Assembly (NCBI GenBank): GCA_025084515.1
Contig: JAJAGP010000332.1
Coordinates: 1 to 64,000 of the forward strand
Length of the DNA stretch: 64,000 nt
Direction of reading: 5' to 3'
From: Ancistrus triradiatus
Taxonomy: Eukaryota; Chordata; Actinopteri; Siluriformes; Loricariidae
Shown here: one piece after another, positions 46,801 to 61,800 of the stretch
How the letters are laid out: each line of letters opens with the position of its first letter
How positions within the stretch are numbered: the first letter of the stretch is position 1
Notes under the pieces: model-generated
What the model saw: only the letters and a program-made list of their open reading frames with translations
The model's database searches: none
What the model was told of the DNA's origin: nothing
Program-made: the position numbers and the translations under genes

Positions 46801-49800
46801 GTTAAATTTCTGAATTCTTGTGGAATTCAATATTTTCAAGTAACAAATGCATTCTGCTTGTGTTGTGAACTCATGACTATGTAGTGCTTTGTTAAGAAGT
46901 TTCAAATATGAGCAAGTGTTTAATCATATTTTAATCACTAGTTTTATCATAATTCCATCAAATAAGAATTAATGTCATGATGCTATTTTCATATCCTGCT
47001 TGTGTGCTTCTCCTTCTGGTTTTCAGGTTATCATTTTCCAGACCTACACAAATCACAGCGATATTCCTATTGAGGCAAAGTATGTCTTTCCTTTAGAAGA
47101 GGCAGCAACAGTGTGTGGTTTTGAGGCATTCATTAATGGCAAACACGTTATAGGAAAGGTGAGTCCCCTCAGTGCACGTTTTCTGTCAATGCTTATTCAG
47201 TATTATTCACTATTCCACATTCGTAATCTCGCTCTTTGCGTAACCAAGTCTGTATCTTTCTCAGGTGAAGGAGAAGGAGCAGGCCCGTAAAGAATACAAG
47301 CAGGCTATAGAGAAAGGTCATGGAGCCTATCTGATGGACCAGGATGCACCTGTGCGTATCTCATCTTCCTGTATATAGTTATACAGTGGTACCACGTTCC
47401 AGAAAGCGTGTTGAGAACCGAAAACGACGAGTACCAAGCAATTTTTTCCCATAAGGAATAATCCCAGAAAATCCACGCTGTACAAGGCATTATATGCATT
47501 AATGGAGTTGTATTGTACAGGTGCTCCCTGATTTACATTAGGGATAGATTCTGATAAATCCGTCATAAGTACCGATGAGTTTAATAAAATCTACACTGTG
47601 TCATAGCAGAGCCGACCTTGTTGTTTAAAACACTTATACATTGACCTACAGTTGGCCAAAATCATTAACACAAATCTTATTTATAATAAAGTGTTTAATC
47701 TCATGTAATTTAGTGAGTAATGGATTGAAAGTGAAAAGTAAAAGTAAAACACTTACTCTATTGGTGAACTCAGGGTGCTAGCTAACTGCTCAGCCTTTTG
47801 GTTAGCTGTAATTATGAGCCGTTTTAGGATCAATGGGGACTTATTTGCACTAAGTATACTGTGCTGTAGATGTAAAAATAAAGAAAAGACCGATAAACAT
47901 AGCAGAGATCTTCCCTGAGAAAGAGCTGAATCGTCAACCGGGAATCGTGAATCATGAGTCAAGTTTTGGCTGAAACAAGTCACACGGCTCGACTCGTACA
48001 AGTTTAATCAAGTGCGCCAGAGCACTGAGCAAATGACCAAAGATGAGACAAATTTTTCTAGTCAAAATGCATCGGGAACCCGACAAGTTCCGAGGTGGTC
48101 AAGAACCGAGGTACCACTGTATGCATGTATAGTACACACATGTTAATTGAGTGGACAGTATAATCCTGTATATCGATTTGTGCTTTAGGATGTGTTCACT
48201 ATAAGTGTGGGTAACCTGCCCCCTGGAGCTACAGTGCTGATCAAAGTCACCTTCCTCATGGAGCTAGTGGTCAGAGGAGGCACCATCGTCTTCTCCCTCC
48301 CAGGGAGTGTGGCTCCATGGCAGCAAAGTGCCGCACTGAATCAGAGAACCCAGGTAGAATGACATGCCATTTATTCATTATCACAGCCTACACTGGATGC
48401 ATATTGTGTTTATTGTGCAGTTTATTGTTCAAAAAACAGTGCGTATCTGAACATTTTTCCTTCCCTCATGAGCATGTTTGTGTTACAGACGACTGTTGAA
48501 AAGGTCTGTGTGAATGAGCTTCAGCCAGAGGGGTGAGAATCGCACCATGGACCTTATAGCACCTTATAGTGTTATTGTATGTCTATGAATAACTCTCTCT
48601 CTGTCTTTCTAGAGAATTCTCCCTGTCCATGTCCATTGAGATGCCTTATGAGATCACTAACCTGGACTGCTCTCATCACTTCAAAATCAAGGTGCGTATA
48701 AAATTAGTTGGTGTAATGTTGGGTTTCTTATGCTGGAGTTACACATACACGTACTCCCTGATTTATGCGTTCCAAAAAATCCATTGTAAGTTGTATTTAT
48801 CGTAACTCGAGGAGTTTATACACATGATCTATACTGTATATATCATAGCACATAGCATAGCGACTACAGCTTTTCCTAACTAGATTTCCTTGTCGCTCCT
48901 GCCCCGTGACTCCTTACATCGCACACTGACGAGTGCTGGAGAGTACTGTAGTGCAAAGTCATTAATATAAAGCTTATTTCATAACAAAGTATTTAATATC
49001 TCTTGTAATTTATTGAGTACTGTATTGAAGGTGAAAAACAAACAATAATTATTGCTAGGGATGCAAACGACATTTTCGGCTCTTTGTAAATGCAGCAAAC
49101 GTCAGCTGTGTGGAACCAGGGCTCTACAGTGCGAGCGTTTTGTTTGCATTTGCTAAATGACTTAATATAAATGTTCATTTGTGCCTTCTTTTTATAGAAA
49201 TGAGTGCTCCATGACGCTATCGCTGTTACTGAGCGTTCATAGGGTCTGTCTCATTACCTAGTCAGTGCCCTTGCTGCCTACTTGCTATGTAGGGCGCTCT
49301 CTATGCGAGCTTTCTAACCGACTGTGGAACCCTAAGATTGGTTAATGAGGCATTATAACTGGTTACTGATGACGTCACACCCGCTAGAACGCTAGCAAAG
49401 ATTGAAGTTTTACTTGGATAAATTAATTACATAATTATGACATGAATTGGCTGATTAACACAAGAGTCAAAGTATTAATATTTGAAATTTATAACAAAGT
49501 TCATTTACATAATTACATATCTATTTAACACCTGAGACACAGATCGACAGGTGCAATGTAATTCAATCACTTTATTTTATTTTTAAATCTTGCACATATT
49601 CATCCAACTTTGTGGAAATTATCGTCACCCTGCCTTGACAAAAAGGAACATTCAGTTTTTCTTGTCCTATGTTTATTCATGTCTAATCTGGAGGAATAAA
49701 GTAAAAAGAGAAATTAAACAAGCAAAAGTGAATAAGTTTGTCCTCGATTAAACTGCGAAAAAAACATGTACGGTATTGTAGATGTTTCATTTGTGTTTCA

Positions 49801-52800
49801 GCCAAAAATGTTCATCCCTAATTATTGTGTCATGATGCATCGTTACACCCTAGTAACAACATTTAAGCATAAGTGTGCAATATGCAGTTTAAAATACAGC
49901 TTATGAGAACAATGCGATGGCAGAAAAGATGCTGCTGAATGTAATGTGTCATGTTTTTTTCCCTAGAGGACAGATTGTAAGGCTGTTGTCAGTACATTAC
50001 CAGATCAGACTTTAAACGCTGAAGGTTTCCAGCTCACCTTTAGTCTGTCTCAATTACATATGCCCAGGATGTGGGTGGAGAAGCATCCAGAGAAGGACAC
50101 TGAGGTAACAGAGAGACATTCTTTGACCTGTCTAACAATAAAAGCTTTGACAGAGAACTTTGAGCCCTAATTATCTGTGGTTTGCTTGTGCAGGCCTGCA
50201 TGTTGGTGTTTTATCCACACTTTGAAAGCAGTGATTTTTCCTCGTCGGGTCTAAGTGACGTGATCATTTTGCTGGACACGTCGGAGTCTATGCGAGGAGA
50301 GTCCATGCTGAACGCACGTAGAATTGCCCTGAGGGTTCTCAATTCACTGAATCGTTCCACGGTCAGGGTCAACGTCATCACTTTCGGGACTGGTCAGTGC
50401 TCTCGGAAATGTCTCTGTCCTCACTGTGTCGACATTAACTATTTGCATGGTTACCCAGAACTTTACCAGATAATTCTTTTAAATTATCAGTAGATTTACC
50501 ATTAATTAGACCGAGACATACATTTCCAGAAATAAACAAAAGCTGATCTATTACTGTTGGCTGAAACCAATAGATTTTTTATTTTTATTTTGCCATTCTT
50601 GTCAAGAACAAAGAAACAACAGATATGCATCTTTTAACGGCCGCGTTACCTTCTTTGAAAAAGGGTTGTTGACCAAACATTACCATAGTCACACTCCTTT
50701 TATCCTATGATATGTAAATGCGTAAATGAGTGATTGAAACGACTGATACTTTTGTATGCATTGAAAGATAATATTACGAACTACACGATCATCCAGATGA
50801 AGCAGAGACTTAAGTAAATGTGAACCAGTTTATATAGTCATAGGTAAGAGAGAACATGCAGGTAATGGGGGACAAAGGGGTACTACTTACAATAGGACAG
50901 GCACATACACTTAGGAACTCCATTTACAGCTGGTTACAAAGTCATAAACACAGACACTTGCACAAAAAAAGTGACTAAACACATCAACAAAGAACATTCT
51001 CTAATCCAAATGTGAGCCAATACCACAAATGAGAGCACACACACCACACATGCACACACACGCACACAAACATCAGGGTTTCCATATTCCACAACATAAA
51101 CAAATAATCAGGTCTTTGGAAACAAGACCAAAAGAAGTGAATTGGATTTTTAAAAAAAGCCCAAAACGGGTGGCCTATTAAAATGAGAGAGAGTGACCAC
51201 TTGATCAGTTAATAAGTTGCAGTGGTACCTCAGTTCTTGTTTTAAATTGTTTCCGAAGGCTTGTCGAGTACCAAAAATAACAAGTACCAATTAGGAACCA
51301 TGCAGTTCCATGGCCCGACACTAGAGGTGTCTAATACTACATGGCATGGTAAACGTTCTGGGATCAGGATGGCAATCCCTAGCGCACACGCGCCGATTAG
51401 AATTGATGCTGATTACACCTGACTAGAGACACCTGCTCGTTCAGGTATTTAAGGCCGTTTGTGAGCAGTGTCTCTTGTCGCACCCTCTTAGACTTAAACT
51501 ATTGCACATTTGTAACACTGCGGTGTGAGGTAGCTAGGGATAGATGGAATCAGTGCTTCTTTGTAGAGAAGTTCTGATTATCCTCTAAGCATTCATTGAT
51601 TATACGCTTTACTCGTGGGATCATTCTAGCAATCGGGCGTTGCAGGCGCTACATCTTTATCAGCGCTTTCCTTTTGTGTTCCGCGAGGCAGGCTTGTCAC
51701 CATTGCGCATGCCCAGGCTTTTGATTTGTTCACCGAGTCAACTCAGGCCGTTTGTGTCGGCACATCTGGACGTCGGTTTTCTTCCGCGCTCCTCACGCTG
51801 CCAGGTCGGCTTTATTAACATTTAATTTTGCCAATGAGCTATTGTGAATCTGAATCACTGTGTACTGAATCATGAATTGTGACTTATGAATCATGACTCG
51901 AGTTTCGTCTGGAATGAGTCACAAGTTTAAGCAAGTGCAACAGTGCCGAGTAAACGACAAGAACCAAGACACATTTTTCTAGTCAAAAAGCATCAAGAAC
52001 TGAATTTGACTAATTCCGAGGTGGTCGAGAAGCGAGGTACCACTGTAGTAATAATGTATATTTGCCTTTTAACTTTAGTGGTTGAACAAAACCAACTTGC
52101 AGGAATATTAGAGAGAGAGAGACCGAATCAGGGAGCAAACCTAAATAAGCAATTCACTACCCACAAGTACCAATATTTGTAAGAGTTTTGTTTCTCGCGA
52201 GATCTGGCAACCCCGGAATGAAACACCACTGAATTAAAGGCAGCAAAACGGCTGTTGAACACTTTATGGAGACTCTGAAATGCAGTATATACTTGATAAA
52301 ATGAAGAATTTGATTATTTCATATTAAAATTTGAAGTTCATGTCACATATTTCCATGAGATTATTGGCCAGTTGCAAAGTAGAAATCCGATTATTGCCTG
52401 AGTCATGTAAACCTGGAGCTTTCCCATTATCTGATTACTCAAGTACATGCATACTCGCTGATTGGATTACTGACAAAATCTGATTTTATGCAGTTATCAG
52501 ATTATTAAGTGCATGGAAACGCACTCATTGTTGCATATCAAGTGGTCAAAAAGTTTTGGCTGATTGGCTATATGTGAAATTATAGAACTGATTGTCACAA
52601 TGTGTGAAATAGGACTTTCTTAGAAACTGTGTAAATGAGTGCAAATTACCAAAGCGTGGAATACCAGTTGAACTTGTTTAAATATACTGGTTCCAGGTAG
52701 AGAATATTAAGCACTGTTGTTTCATATTTTCCCTACCATATTGACTGTTTGTGGCAGACGGAGATCTGAATTATTCTCATCCTAGGCCACTATTTGCTAT

Positions 52801-55800
52801 TACAAGGACATTGCAGATGACATGGTGGAACAGGCAGTTAGTGCAGTTGTCTCACAGCTCAAAAGATCTTTGTTTCATTCCCAATCTCAGACTCTGCCTG
52901 TGTGGAGTTTGTATGTTTTTCCTCCGGGTACTCCGGTTTCCTCCCACATTCCAAAGACGTTCATTAAGTGAATTGGTCGCTCTAAATGATCCCAGTATGA
53001 ATGTGTCTGATTCGCCATTGATGCTGATGTGATGTTAAACAAGCGAACAAGGAAACCGCAGTGTGTAATGATTTCTAGAATTATTAATAATATTTAATAA
53101 AAAATTGACTTTCTTAACAATATTGGCCTGTATGTGTAATCCCCGTGTTGTTGTTTTATTGTAATAGATTACAAAGAGGCCTTCCTGTCACCAAATTTGC
53201 TTATGGAAACTTTTGGCCAAGCAAAGAATTTCATCATGGTGAGTATTCACTCTCAAAGACAAGGCTAGCTTTAATTTCCTAGACCCTATATCTAGGGGTG
53301 GACAGTAACAATGTACTTTTACTTGTGTACTGTACTTAAGTGTGCTTTTTGAGTATCTATACTTTACCAGAGTATTATATTTTTTGCAAACTTTTGACTT
53401 TACCTTTAACTACTGTAAGTCAGTAAATTCGTTTTTTGTAAAGTTAAACAGACAAAAGGCAGTCCAGTCTCTGAAGAACGGTCCTCTGTGATTTTTGTCA
53501 TTAGTCCTCTGCTGCTGTGGGTGGCAGCACTGAGCTATGGCGGCCTCTTCGCAGCCTGAACCTGCTGCCTCCGTCGTATGGTGTGAGGAATGTGCTTCTT
53601 CTTTCTGATGGACACGTGCAGAACCAGCCTCAGACCTTACAGATGGTTCGAGACAGTGCCAAACACACCCGCCTCTTCACCTGTGGCCTGAGGTCAGCAC
53701 TGCAGATATAGTTTTATGATTTCATTTTCAAAAGCCCCGTTCACACATGCACACTAACCCAGAGCTTTTCAGCAAATCACCTGAAGGAGCTATGTGTGAA
53801 CGAAAATGCCTGATACAAACATCTCGGACATGATCTGGACTTTATCCAGCCAGCTCCCTAGTACAAAGTCTGGGAAATATAAGCATGAGCTCATATGAAT
53901 TCAGTAGGGCTGTGCTGAAAAATAGATACAGCAATATGGTGATATAATTGTATCGTGATCCATGTATTGCGATGCGTATCGTTTCAATACCCACCTCTAG
54001 AATACAGAATCACTAATGTTGCGGAGACTTGACAACAAGCTGGACATACAGGATCATAATGTGCATGTGTGAAACAGAGTCAAGTGATCCATTCCAGACT
54101 CCCAGAAAATCCATACTGTATAAGGCATTATATGGGATTACAATGGGATTACATTCTGACAAGTCCATCATAAGTCAAATGGACTTTAAGTCAAGGAGTT
54201 AATATACACTGTATATATCATTGCATAAAACAGTTTCATTAACCAACCTACAGTTGGGCAAAATCGTTAAGCAAAGCTTATTTTATAATTAAGCGTTGAA
54301 TATCTCCTGTAATTAACTGAATAATGTCTTGAAAAAAATATGTTTAGTCCACTGGGCGAACTCGGCGCGCTGACCCTCAACTGGCTGCAGCCCGGATGCA
54401 AAACCTATGCAGGAATGTATTGCAGTGGTTCTCAGTTTTGTTTTTTTGTTTTTTTTTTTTGGTTGGCTGTTAACACTGTCCTCTTTAGGACCCATGGTGA
54501 CTTATTTGCACTAAGAATACAGTATTGTAGATGTAAAAAATTTAAAAACACAGCAAATACAGCAGAGATCTGCACTGAGCGAGAGCTATTGTGAGATTGA
54601 CTCGTGATCCTGTGTTTCGGCTGAAACGAGTCGCGCGTCTCAACTCACAAGCTTAAGCAAGTGTGCCGAGTACCGAAGAAACGACGAGTGCTGAGACAAT
54701 TTTTTTTCTCGTCAAAATGCTTCGAGAACCAAATTCGACAAGTTTTAAGGTGGTCGAGTGCCGAGGTATGATTGTGTATTCTACGTTTTCAAGGTGATTC
54801 AAATTCAGTCGACTCCTCTCATTCAGGATCTCCCAAACTCCAGGGCCTAAACGCAGCAAATTTCCTGTAGCAAGAACATGCCTGACACGGAACATCTACA
54901 GATGTACACCACATGTGTGAAATAGCCACTCTGGAAAATGTCCGGACCTGAGTCTCCAGGCATTTTGCAGAGTTCACATGTGAAACTGATCAGTCAGCAC
55001 ATAAGGGCATGGCCACTGAGAACTGGGATGTTTACAGAACTGTGATAATCATTCAGTCATTCTTTTTCTATACCTGATGTCCCCATAGTGTAAAAAATGT
55101 CAGAGCTTTCTATTGTTGTGGGGACATTTGTCTCCACAATATAATATATATAAATGGCGGGCGGGTGGCTCAGTGGGTAGCATCACCGCCTCACAGCAAG
55201 AAGGTCCTGGGTTCAATCCCAGGGTGGAGCGGTCTGGGTCATTTCTGTGTGGAGTCTATATGTCCTCCCCGTGTCTGCGTGGGTTTACTCCATCGGCTGG
55301 AGTATTCTCGGTCGCATCAAATGGCAGTGGGTGGACCGCCGCATCCGGCAGGAGCAAGCGCCAGGAAAATGATGATGAATATAATATGTACATGGCACAC
55401 ACACGAATAATGGACTTCCACTCTTAAACCCTTAACTCCCACTTCTGTTTGTGGATCCATGGTGTTGATGGCTCTTGAGGTAACCAGCTTTTACGCAGCT
55501 TTTACGCGAGTTAAAAGACAGATTTTTATGTACTATTATAAGCTTTAACAATTTTAAGTCATTAAAGTGAACGGATAATGATCAGATTGTCATTAAATGG
55601 AGCTTGCTTAAGCTTGTATGAGTCGAGCCGTGTGACTCGTCTCATCAGAAACTTGATACATGATTCAGTACACAGTGATTCAGAGTCACAACAGTGACGA
55701 TCTCTTCTGTGTTTATCTGTGTTTTTCTTTATTTTTACACCTACAGTACTATATTCTTAGATCCTAAAAGTCCCCATGGGTCCTAAAATGCATGGCTGGT

Positions 55801-58800
55801 TATAAAATACGCTTTGTGTTAATGATTTTGGCCAACTGTAGGTTAATGTAAGTATTCACATATGTGGTCATGCTTAATAGGCTCCATTATGATACAATAT
55901 AGACTATATTAAGATCATCGGTTCATGATACATTTCACTTATTATCAGATTTATCAGAACATATCCATTTTGTAAATCAGGAAGCACCTGTACAATACAA
56001 CCCCATTATTGCATATAATGTGAATATGGCATTGGGAACCAATCAGTATTCATCATGGCTGTATCTGATTAGATGCTTGTGTTTGTGTGCAGCCCGAGAG
56101 CTAACCGTCACATGCTCAGAGCCTTGGCTCAGGCTGGTGGAGGTGCTTATGAATTTTTTGATACAAAGACGAAGCACACCTGGGCCGAGAAGGTGAGTGC
56201 CGTAACCTCAAGAGTGGCTGTGTATGTAGCGTGTGTTCAGACATTGCTGATTGCCTGTTCTAGGTCAATTCTCTGGTGAGGTGCATGGAAGCTCCAGGAT
56301 GCAGTTCTGTGTCGGTGAAGTGGCAACAGTTCAGCCCCACAGCACCCCGTCCTGTTCAAGCTCCCTCTCAGCTCTGCGCTCTCTTCAATGAATGTCACAC
56401 TCTGGTGTATGGCTTTGTGCCGCACTGCACTCAGGTACTGCAGGATCACTCCTTGATGTGCTGTAGTTTCTACAGAACCTAATGCATAAGATGATGTGTA
56501 GTCTATTATCGGCCATGAAAATGCTTTGTGTGTGTGGCTTCTTACTCATTCAGGCAACTCTGTTTGGTGACCTGAGTGGGCAGGAATTAAAGACAATGGT
56601 TTCTACTACAGAACTGCAGAAAACCAAAGGAACTGTAAGATTTGGACTTAAATAATCAACTGTAAAATCTCATATATATACAATAATTATTTGACTTGTC
56701 ATACTGAGGTTATATTTTATGCCTGTGATTTTGTGTCTTAGTTCCTTCACAAGCTCACAGCAAGAGCAATCATCAGAGACTATGAGGATGGCAGCCTTGC
56801 CTCAAATGAGGCAGAACATGAGGTATGAGCTATAGACAGGAAACTCACAGCAAGACTTTTTGGAAGTCTGAAGGCTGGGCCATGCTTCCTCCAAGATGCA
56901 CGTTGCCAGACACTGGCTCTTTTTAAACTTGGCTCTACTGCGCAGGTTGTCATGTTTGGTGAAGAGCACTAGGTGACCCCTTCCTTGAACATGATCTTAC
57001 AGGCACCTGTTATTGGTTCTTGTTGCTTTGATTGATGGAAGAGACAGGAATGTAATCCATTCCACGTAGAGAGAAGGGCCATAAAACATCATTAGGTCAT
57101 GAAAAGAGTCACAAAGTCACCACAAATGCAACTGTAAATGTTTACATATATAAAATGTATAGATTCACTGCTAAGCTGGTGACCCATGGCTTGTAATTGA
57201 ATGTTGGAACATAATAAGGTCTTATGTATTATGATGTGAGGCTGTATGGGTCAGGTAGTGTTGCTGTGACACAACTCCATTGAGTGCATTTATATGCACT
57301 TGATAATCATAGTCAGATTTCTGCAGTTATTTTGATTGTTCAAGTGTTCATGTATACAGCATACTCCGATCTAGAAATCAGATTAAGAACTCAGATAAAG
57401 AGAGCTGGATTTTATTTCAGTAATCTGATTTCTCATAGCACGTATACCAGTTACTGATTTCAGTCAGATTTGGCAGTTTGTGCATGTATGGAAAAAATGT
57501 AAATATAAAAGACATGGTTTCCAGGTCCACTTATTCTTACAAATTTTGCTTCTTTTGGGCTTGTTTACATAAACCAGATGGGGGATTCTCTCATGGGATC
57601 TGGCAACCCTGGAATTAAACGCAGCACCTGCTAAACGGCTATTGAACAGTTTGGGTGGACTCTGAAATGCAGTATATACTCAAGAAAATTGAGAATTTGA
57701 TTATTTAATATTAAAAATTGAAGCTCACGTCACACATTGCTCTGACCGTATTGGCTGGTTGCAAAGTAGAAATCCAATTATTGCCCGGGGCCATGTACAC
57801 CCGGAGGTTTCCCGTTATCTGATTACTCAAGTGCATGTATACTCCTTGAGCGGATTATTGACTAAATCAGATTTTCTGGAGTTATTAGATTAAGCGCATG
57901 TAAACACACTATTGTCTTGAGTTGGAGGCATGTCACTGGTTATGGTCTGTGCAGCATTCCTCCCACCTAACAGAAACATACAGTAGGGCCCAAAATTCTG
58001 AGACCGTTAGTGACAATAATGTTGCATTTTTCTAAAAAGTACATTTTCTATTACAAGTCATATAATGAAAGTAACAGTTTGATTGAAAAGTTGAAAAAGT
58101 ACATGCGTATAATTTAAAACGAACAATGTTTTAGTATTTGGTATGTTCCCCATTGGAGTTTTATTGAAATATCTTCTGAGGGTAGCAGTAGGCACCATTG
58201 GTTCTGTGAGGTGACCAATCAGAACAGCAGTTTTCTCATCCATTTGAGTTATAGCTCAAGGAAGGCTGAAGGTGGAGCTGCTCGCTTTCAAAACAATGAG
58301 CACCTCCGTGTTGTGTGCAATACTGCACTCAGAATATATTCCAATAAATAAAACTCCCACCTGCTGTAATGACAGCATGCACTAGAGCTGCTCAGTATTT
58401 CAAATAGCATCGTGATATTACTGAATATTCGGCTTTTTCTGTCTTCAAGTGCCACATAAATGCTCAGTAGGGTTTAGGTGTCCATGACAGTCAGACGCAA
58501 TAAAAGTGGTATTCTGGTTATATAATGAATAATAGAAAGCTTTGTATTAAATTGGAGAAAGGGTTTTTCTGAACTGTTCTTTGCCCAACATCCTGGTTAA
58601 ACCAAACACTTCACTCAGTATGGATATGGGTCTAGATTATTGGATCATTGTATCCATACACCATGACCGCTTTAGTTGTCTGTATCAGTTGTTTGATTAA
58701 CAGTGTCCTTAAAATACCTCTTTAACCTTAGTTAATACTGTGTAAACATCTATCCACAAAGTTTATGATAAGCATGATGTTAAGGACACTTAAGTTGTAA

Positions 58801-61800
58801 GGAACAAATGGTTTGCTATATACTGTATCTGTTTTTGCCCCCTTCAGGGAAAGAAGGCAGAGCTGAAATCCTACATCATTGAGCTCAGTAAAGAGTTCTC
58901 CATTCTGTCCCAGTTTACCAGCTTTGTTGCTATCGAAGAAAGGGTATGATATTCTACCTCCTGAAAGATTGATTCAGTTTTAACAAACTGATATTTGTTG
59001 TTTGCTATAAAGAAAAAATCACATGACTTCAATTATAAGTAAAAAAAAAAAAAAAAAAAAGATGCATAGGCTTTTCGAAAAAAAGGTATATGAACTTGGT
59101 TTGTTTTACTCCTATACATTGCATAATGGTATTTTAGCAAATTAAAACTTTAAATAAAGAAAAAGTGATCTAATCATTACAAGACCATTATACGAATATT
59201 GTAAGGTTATTTAGCCTATTCTTTTAGTGTGTTTTATCTTAATAATAATATGAAATAAACTATCCACTGGCAGATTACAATTGAGATCTAAATAGTCTAG
59301 ACATATACAGAATAATGATGATATAAGTTGTATAATAATAATTGTAATAAGTATAATTGTAATAATAATAAGTTGTATAATTATTATGACAGTGCGTACA
59401 CATGCATCCTGTGGCACATGTGATGAATAAGGCTTTGCTGTTAAACAGGCGAAACCCCACCTATTCCACGGATAACGATTGGCAGGAACCACTATAATAC
59501 ACATACATAATTGAAAATGGGTATAATTGTGAATTTTGAACCAGGAAGGAGTTTCCCTATAGAACATTAATGGAAATGGGCTCCTATTATTCAAAGATTC
59601 ATAATCCAAACAATTTTCCTAGAACAAGGTACATTTGGAAAGGGTTTGACTGTGTAAGGTTTTTGTGATAAAATATTTAAGCTGTTATCCTGTTAGTATG
59701 TCGGTTAGTTTATTTATACAGTTCACATTGCAATAGATTCATGACATAAAGCATAATTGTGCAGATTTGCATCAGTCAGTTGTTTATACCTTCTTCCCAA
59801 GTCTTTGTTAGGTTAAGAAGTCTCCTTTACCTCTTTTGTAGGACCAGGATCAGCCTGATACTGGTTTCACTGATGTACCCAAGATAGTTGCAGAAGAGGA
59901 CGTGGATATCCTACCGTACATGGGTTGGAAGGAACAGGATTTTCCCATGGATGCCATGCCAGTTGCTTACGAGGTCAAAAAGAAAAATGGAATGAACATT
60001 AGTGTATCACAGTTAATCTGGGTTGTTTATTGTGTGTAAGCAGAATTAACCCAGAAATGTTGTTTAAAATGAAACCTGGGGCATGGCACCTGCTACCGGG
60101 AAATGAAGTTAAACATTCCTACTGTTTAATATCTCATTCAGCCTCATCTAAAACCATGGACACCATTATCCTGCATGCTACATACTTAGACTAAAAAGTA
60201 ATCCATTACAAATTACTAATTCCTTCTTTCAAAATGTAATGGAGCATACTTTCCTCATGGAAGAAATAAGCCCATTACTCATTAATTCACTTCTGAGATA
60301 CTCCCTAAAACCCATATTAATCTGTACCGTCTAGAAAGTACAAGCATGACATTTAAATGCTTTATTTAAGAACAAATAACATTCAAATTTCAATTGTTGA
60401 CTGTATGAAGTTTTCAGGTTTTCTTGCATCAGTTGCATAAATCTGTCCAGCAGATGTCGCCAAACTGGGGTTTCAAGCCCCGTTTCTGAACATTGAACCG
60501 GTACCATAGAGGCTTAGGTTAAGGTACTGGACTGTGGACCAGGGTTCAAATCCCACCTCTGCCAAGTTGCCACTGTTGGGTCCTTGAGCAGGACACTTAA
60601 TCTACATTTGCTTAGATTGTAAGACTGTATCAGTTGTAAGTTGCTGTGGATAAGGGAGTATGCTAAATGACATCAGTGTAAATGAATGATTTTTTAAGCA
60701 ATTGCTTCAAATGATCCGACGTTTCTGATAGCTGTTTCTTCCATGACTAGATGTGGGTGCGTGTACAAATTGCGTAGACAGACACTAAATAGCTAATATA
60801 TGGATAAAGTTTACATTTACAGCATTTATCAGACGCCCTTATCTAAAGCGACTTACAATTACTACAGTCTTACAATCCAAGCAATTGTGGGTTAAGGGCC
60901 TTGCTCAAGGACCCAACAGTGGCAGCTTGGCAGAGGTGGGATTTGAACCCTGGACCTTCTGTTCCAGAGTCCAGTACCTTAACCACTAGGCTACCACAGT
61001 CCTAGTTCAGTAAATGTTTTGGGAATAATGATGTAAATAATATTTTTTTGCTCACAATCGAGAGTAATCCACGTAATGATTTTTTTTATTAATCAGTAAC
61101 TGTAACACGATTACTTGAAACTGTAATGGGTTATATGATGATATTGCAGGAAGTAGTGATTAGACTGCAAAGCATTCCTTTGTGCTACGATACCCCCAGT
61201 GCTGACTAAATTATAGGTCAGAATGGTATCGCTGATGGTGTGTCTACTTGACATACCTTTAGTACAAAGTACATTGTTTTGCAACTTGGAATGCTGTACT
61301 TGTGCTCATGTCTTAGCAGAGCTATTAGGAATATACTCTGTATGGTGTGTTCACACAGCCAGCCACTGTGTCTCATCCCTGACATAACATAATATCCAAC
61401 TACCTGAAGGACTGAAGGAAGCATGTTTAGAAAGAAGCATGTACTAGGCTTTATTGTTCACTTACACAAATGTTCTTTTGTGTTGCCTACAGAGGTCAGG
61501 CTACTTTGAACAATCTGGCTGCATGGATTGTTTCGGAGACTTTGAAGTTGATGAAATTTATGAAGCTACCTGCTCCTTAGTGGACACTTATGTGGAAGTT
61601 GTTGGACCTTCAGATGAAAGTAGAAGTTCCTCTAGTGAGCCTATGGATATAGAAGAAGGAGAAATGCTGTTAGCGAGTAATTCTGCTTCCCCTCCTCCCC
61701 CTGGTCGTCCTGCTCTTGCACGTTTTGCTGAAAGGTCTCATATTCGTGCAGACACTGCTCTTCCCGCTGCTTCTGGTTTTCCTTTTCCATCTTCTTTCAA

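Noticed and set aside
59211..59609. Minus-strand frame of 132 codons
   Set aside because: Ile/Tyr-rich translation of an ATA-rich tract inside a PARP4 intron, with no family match.
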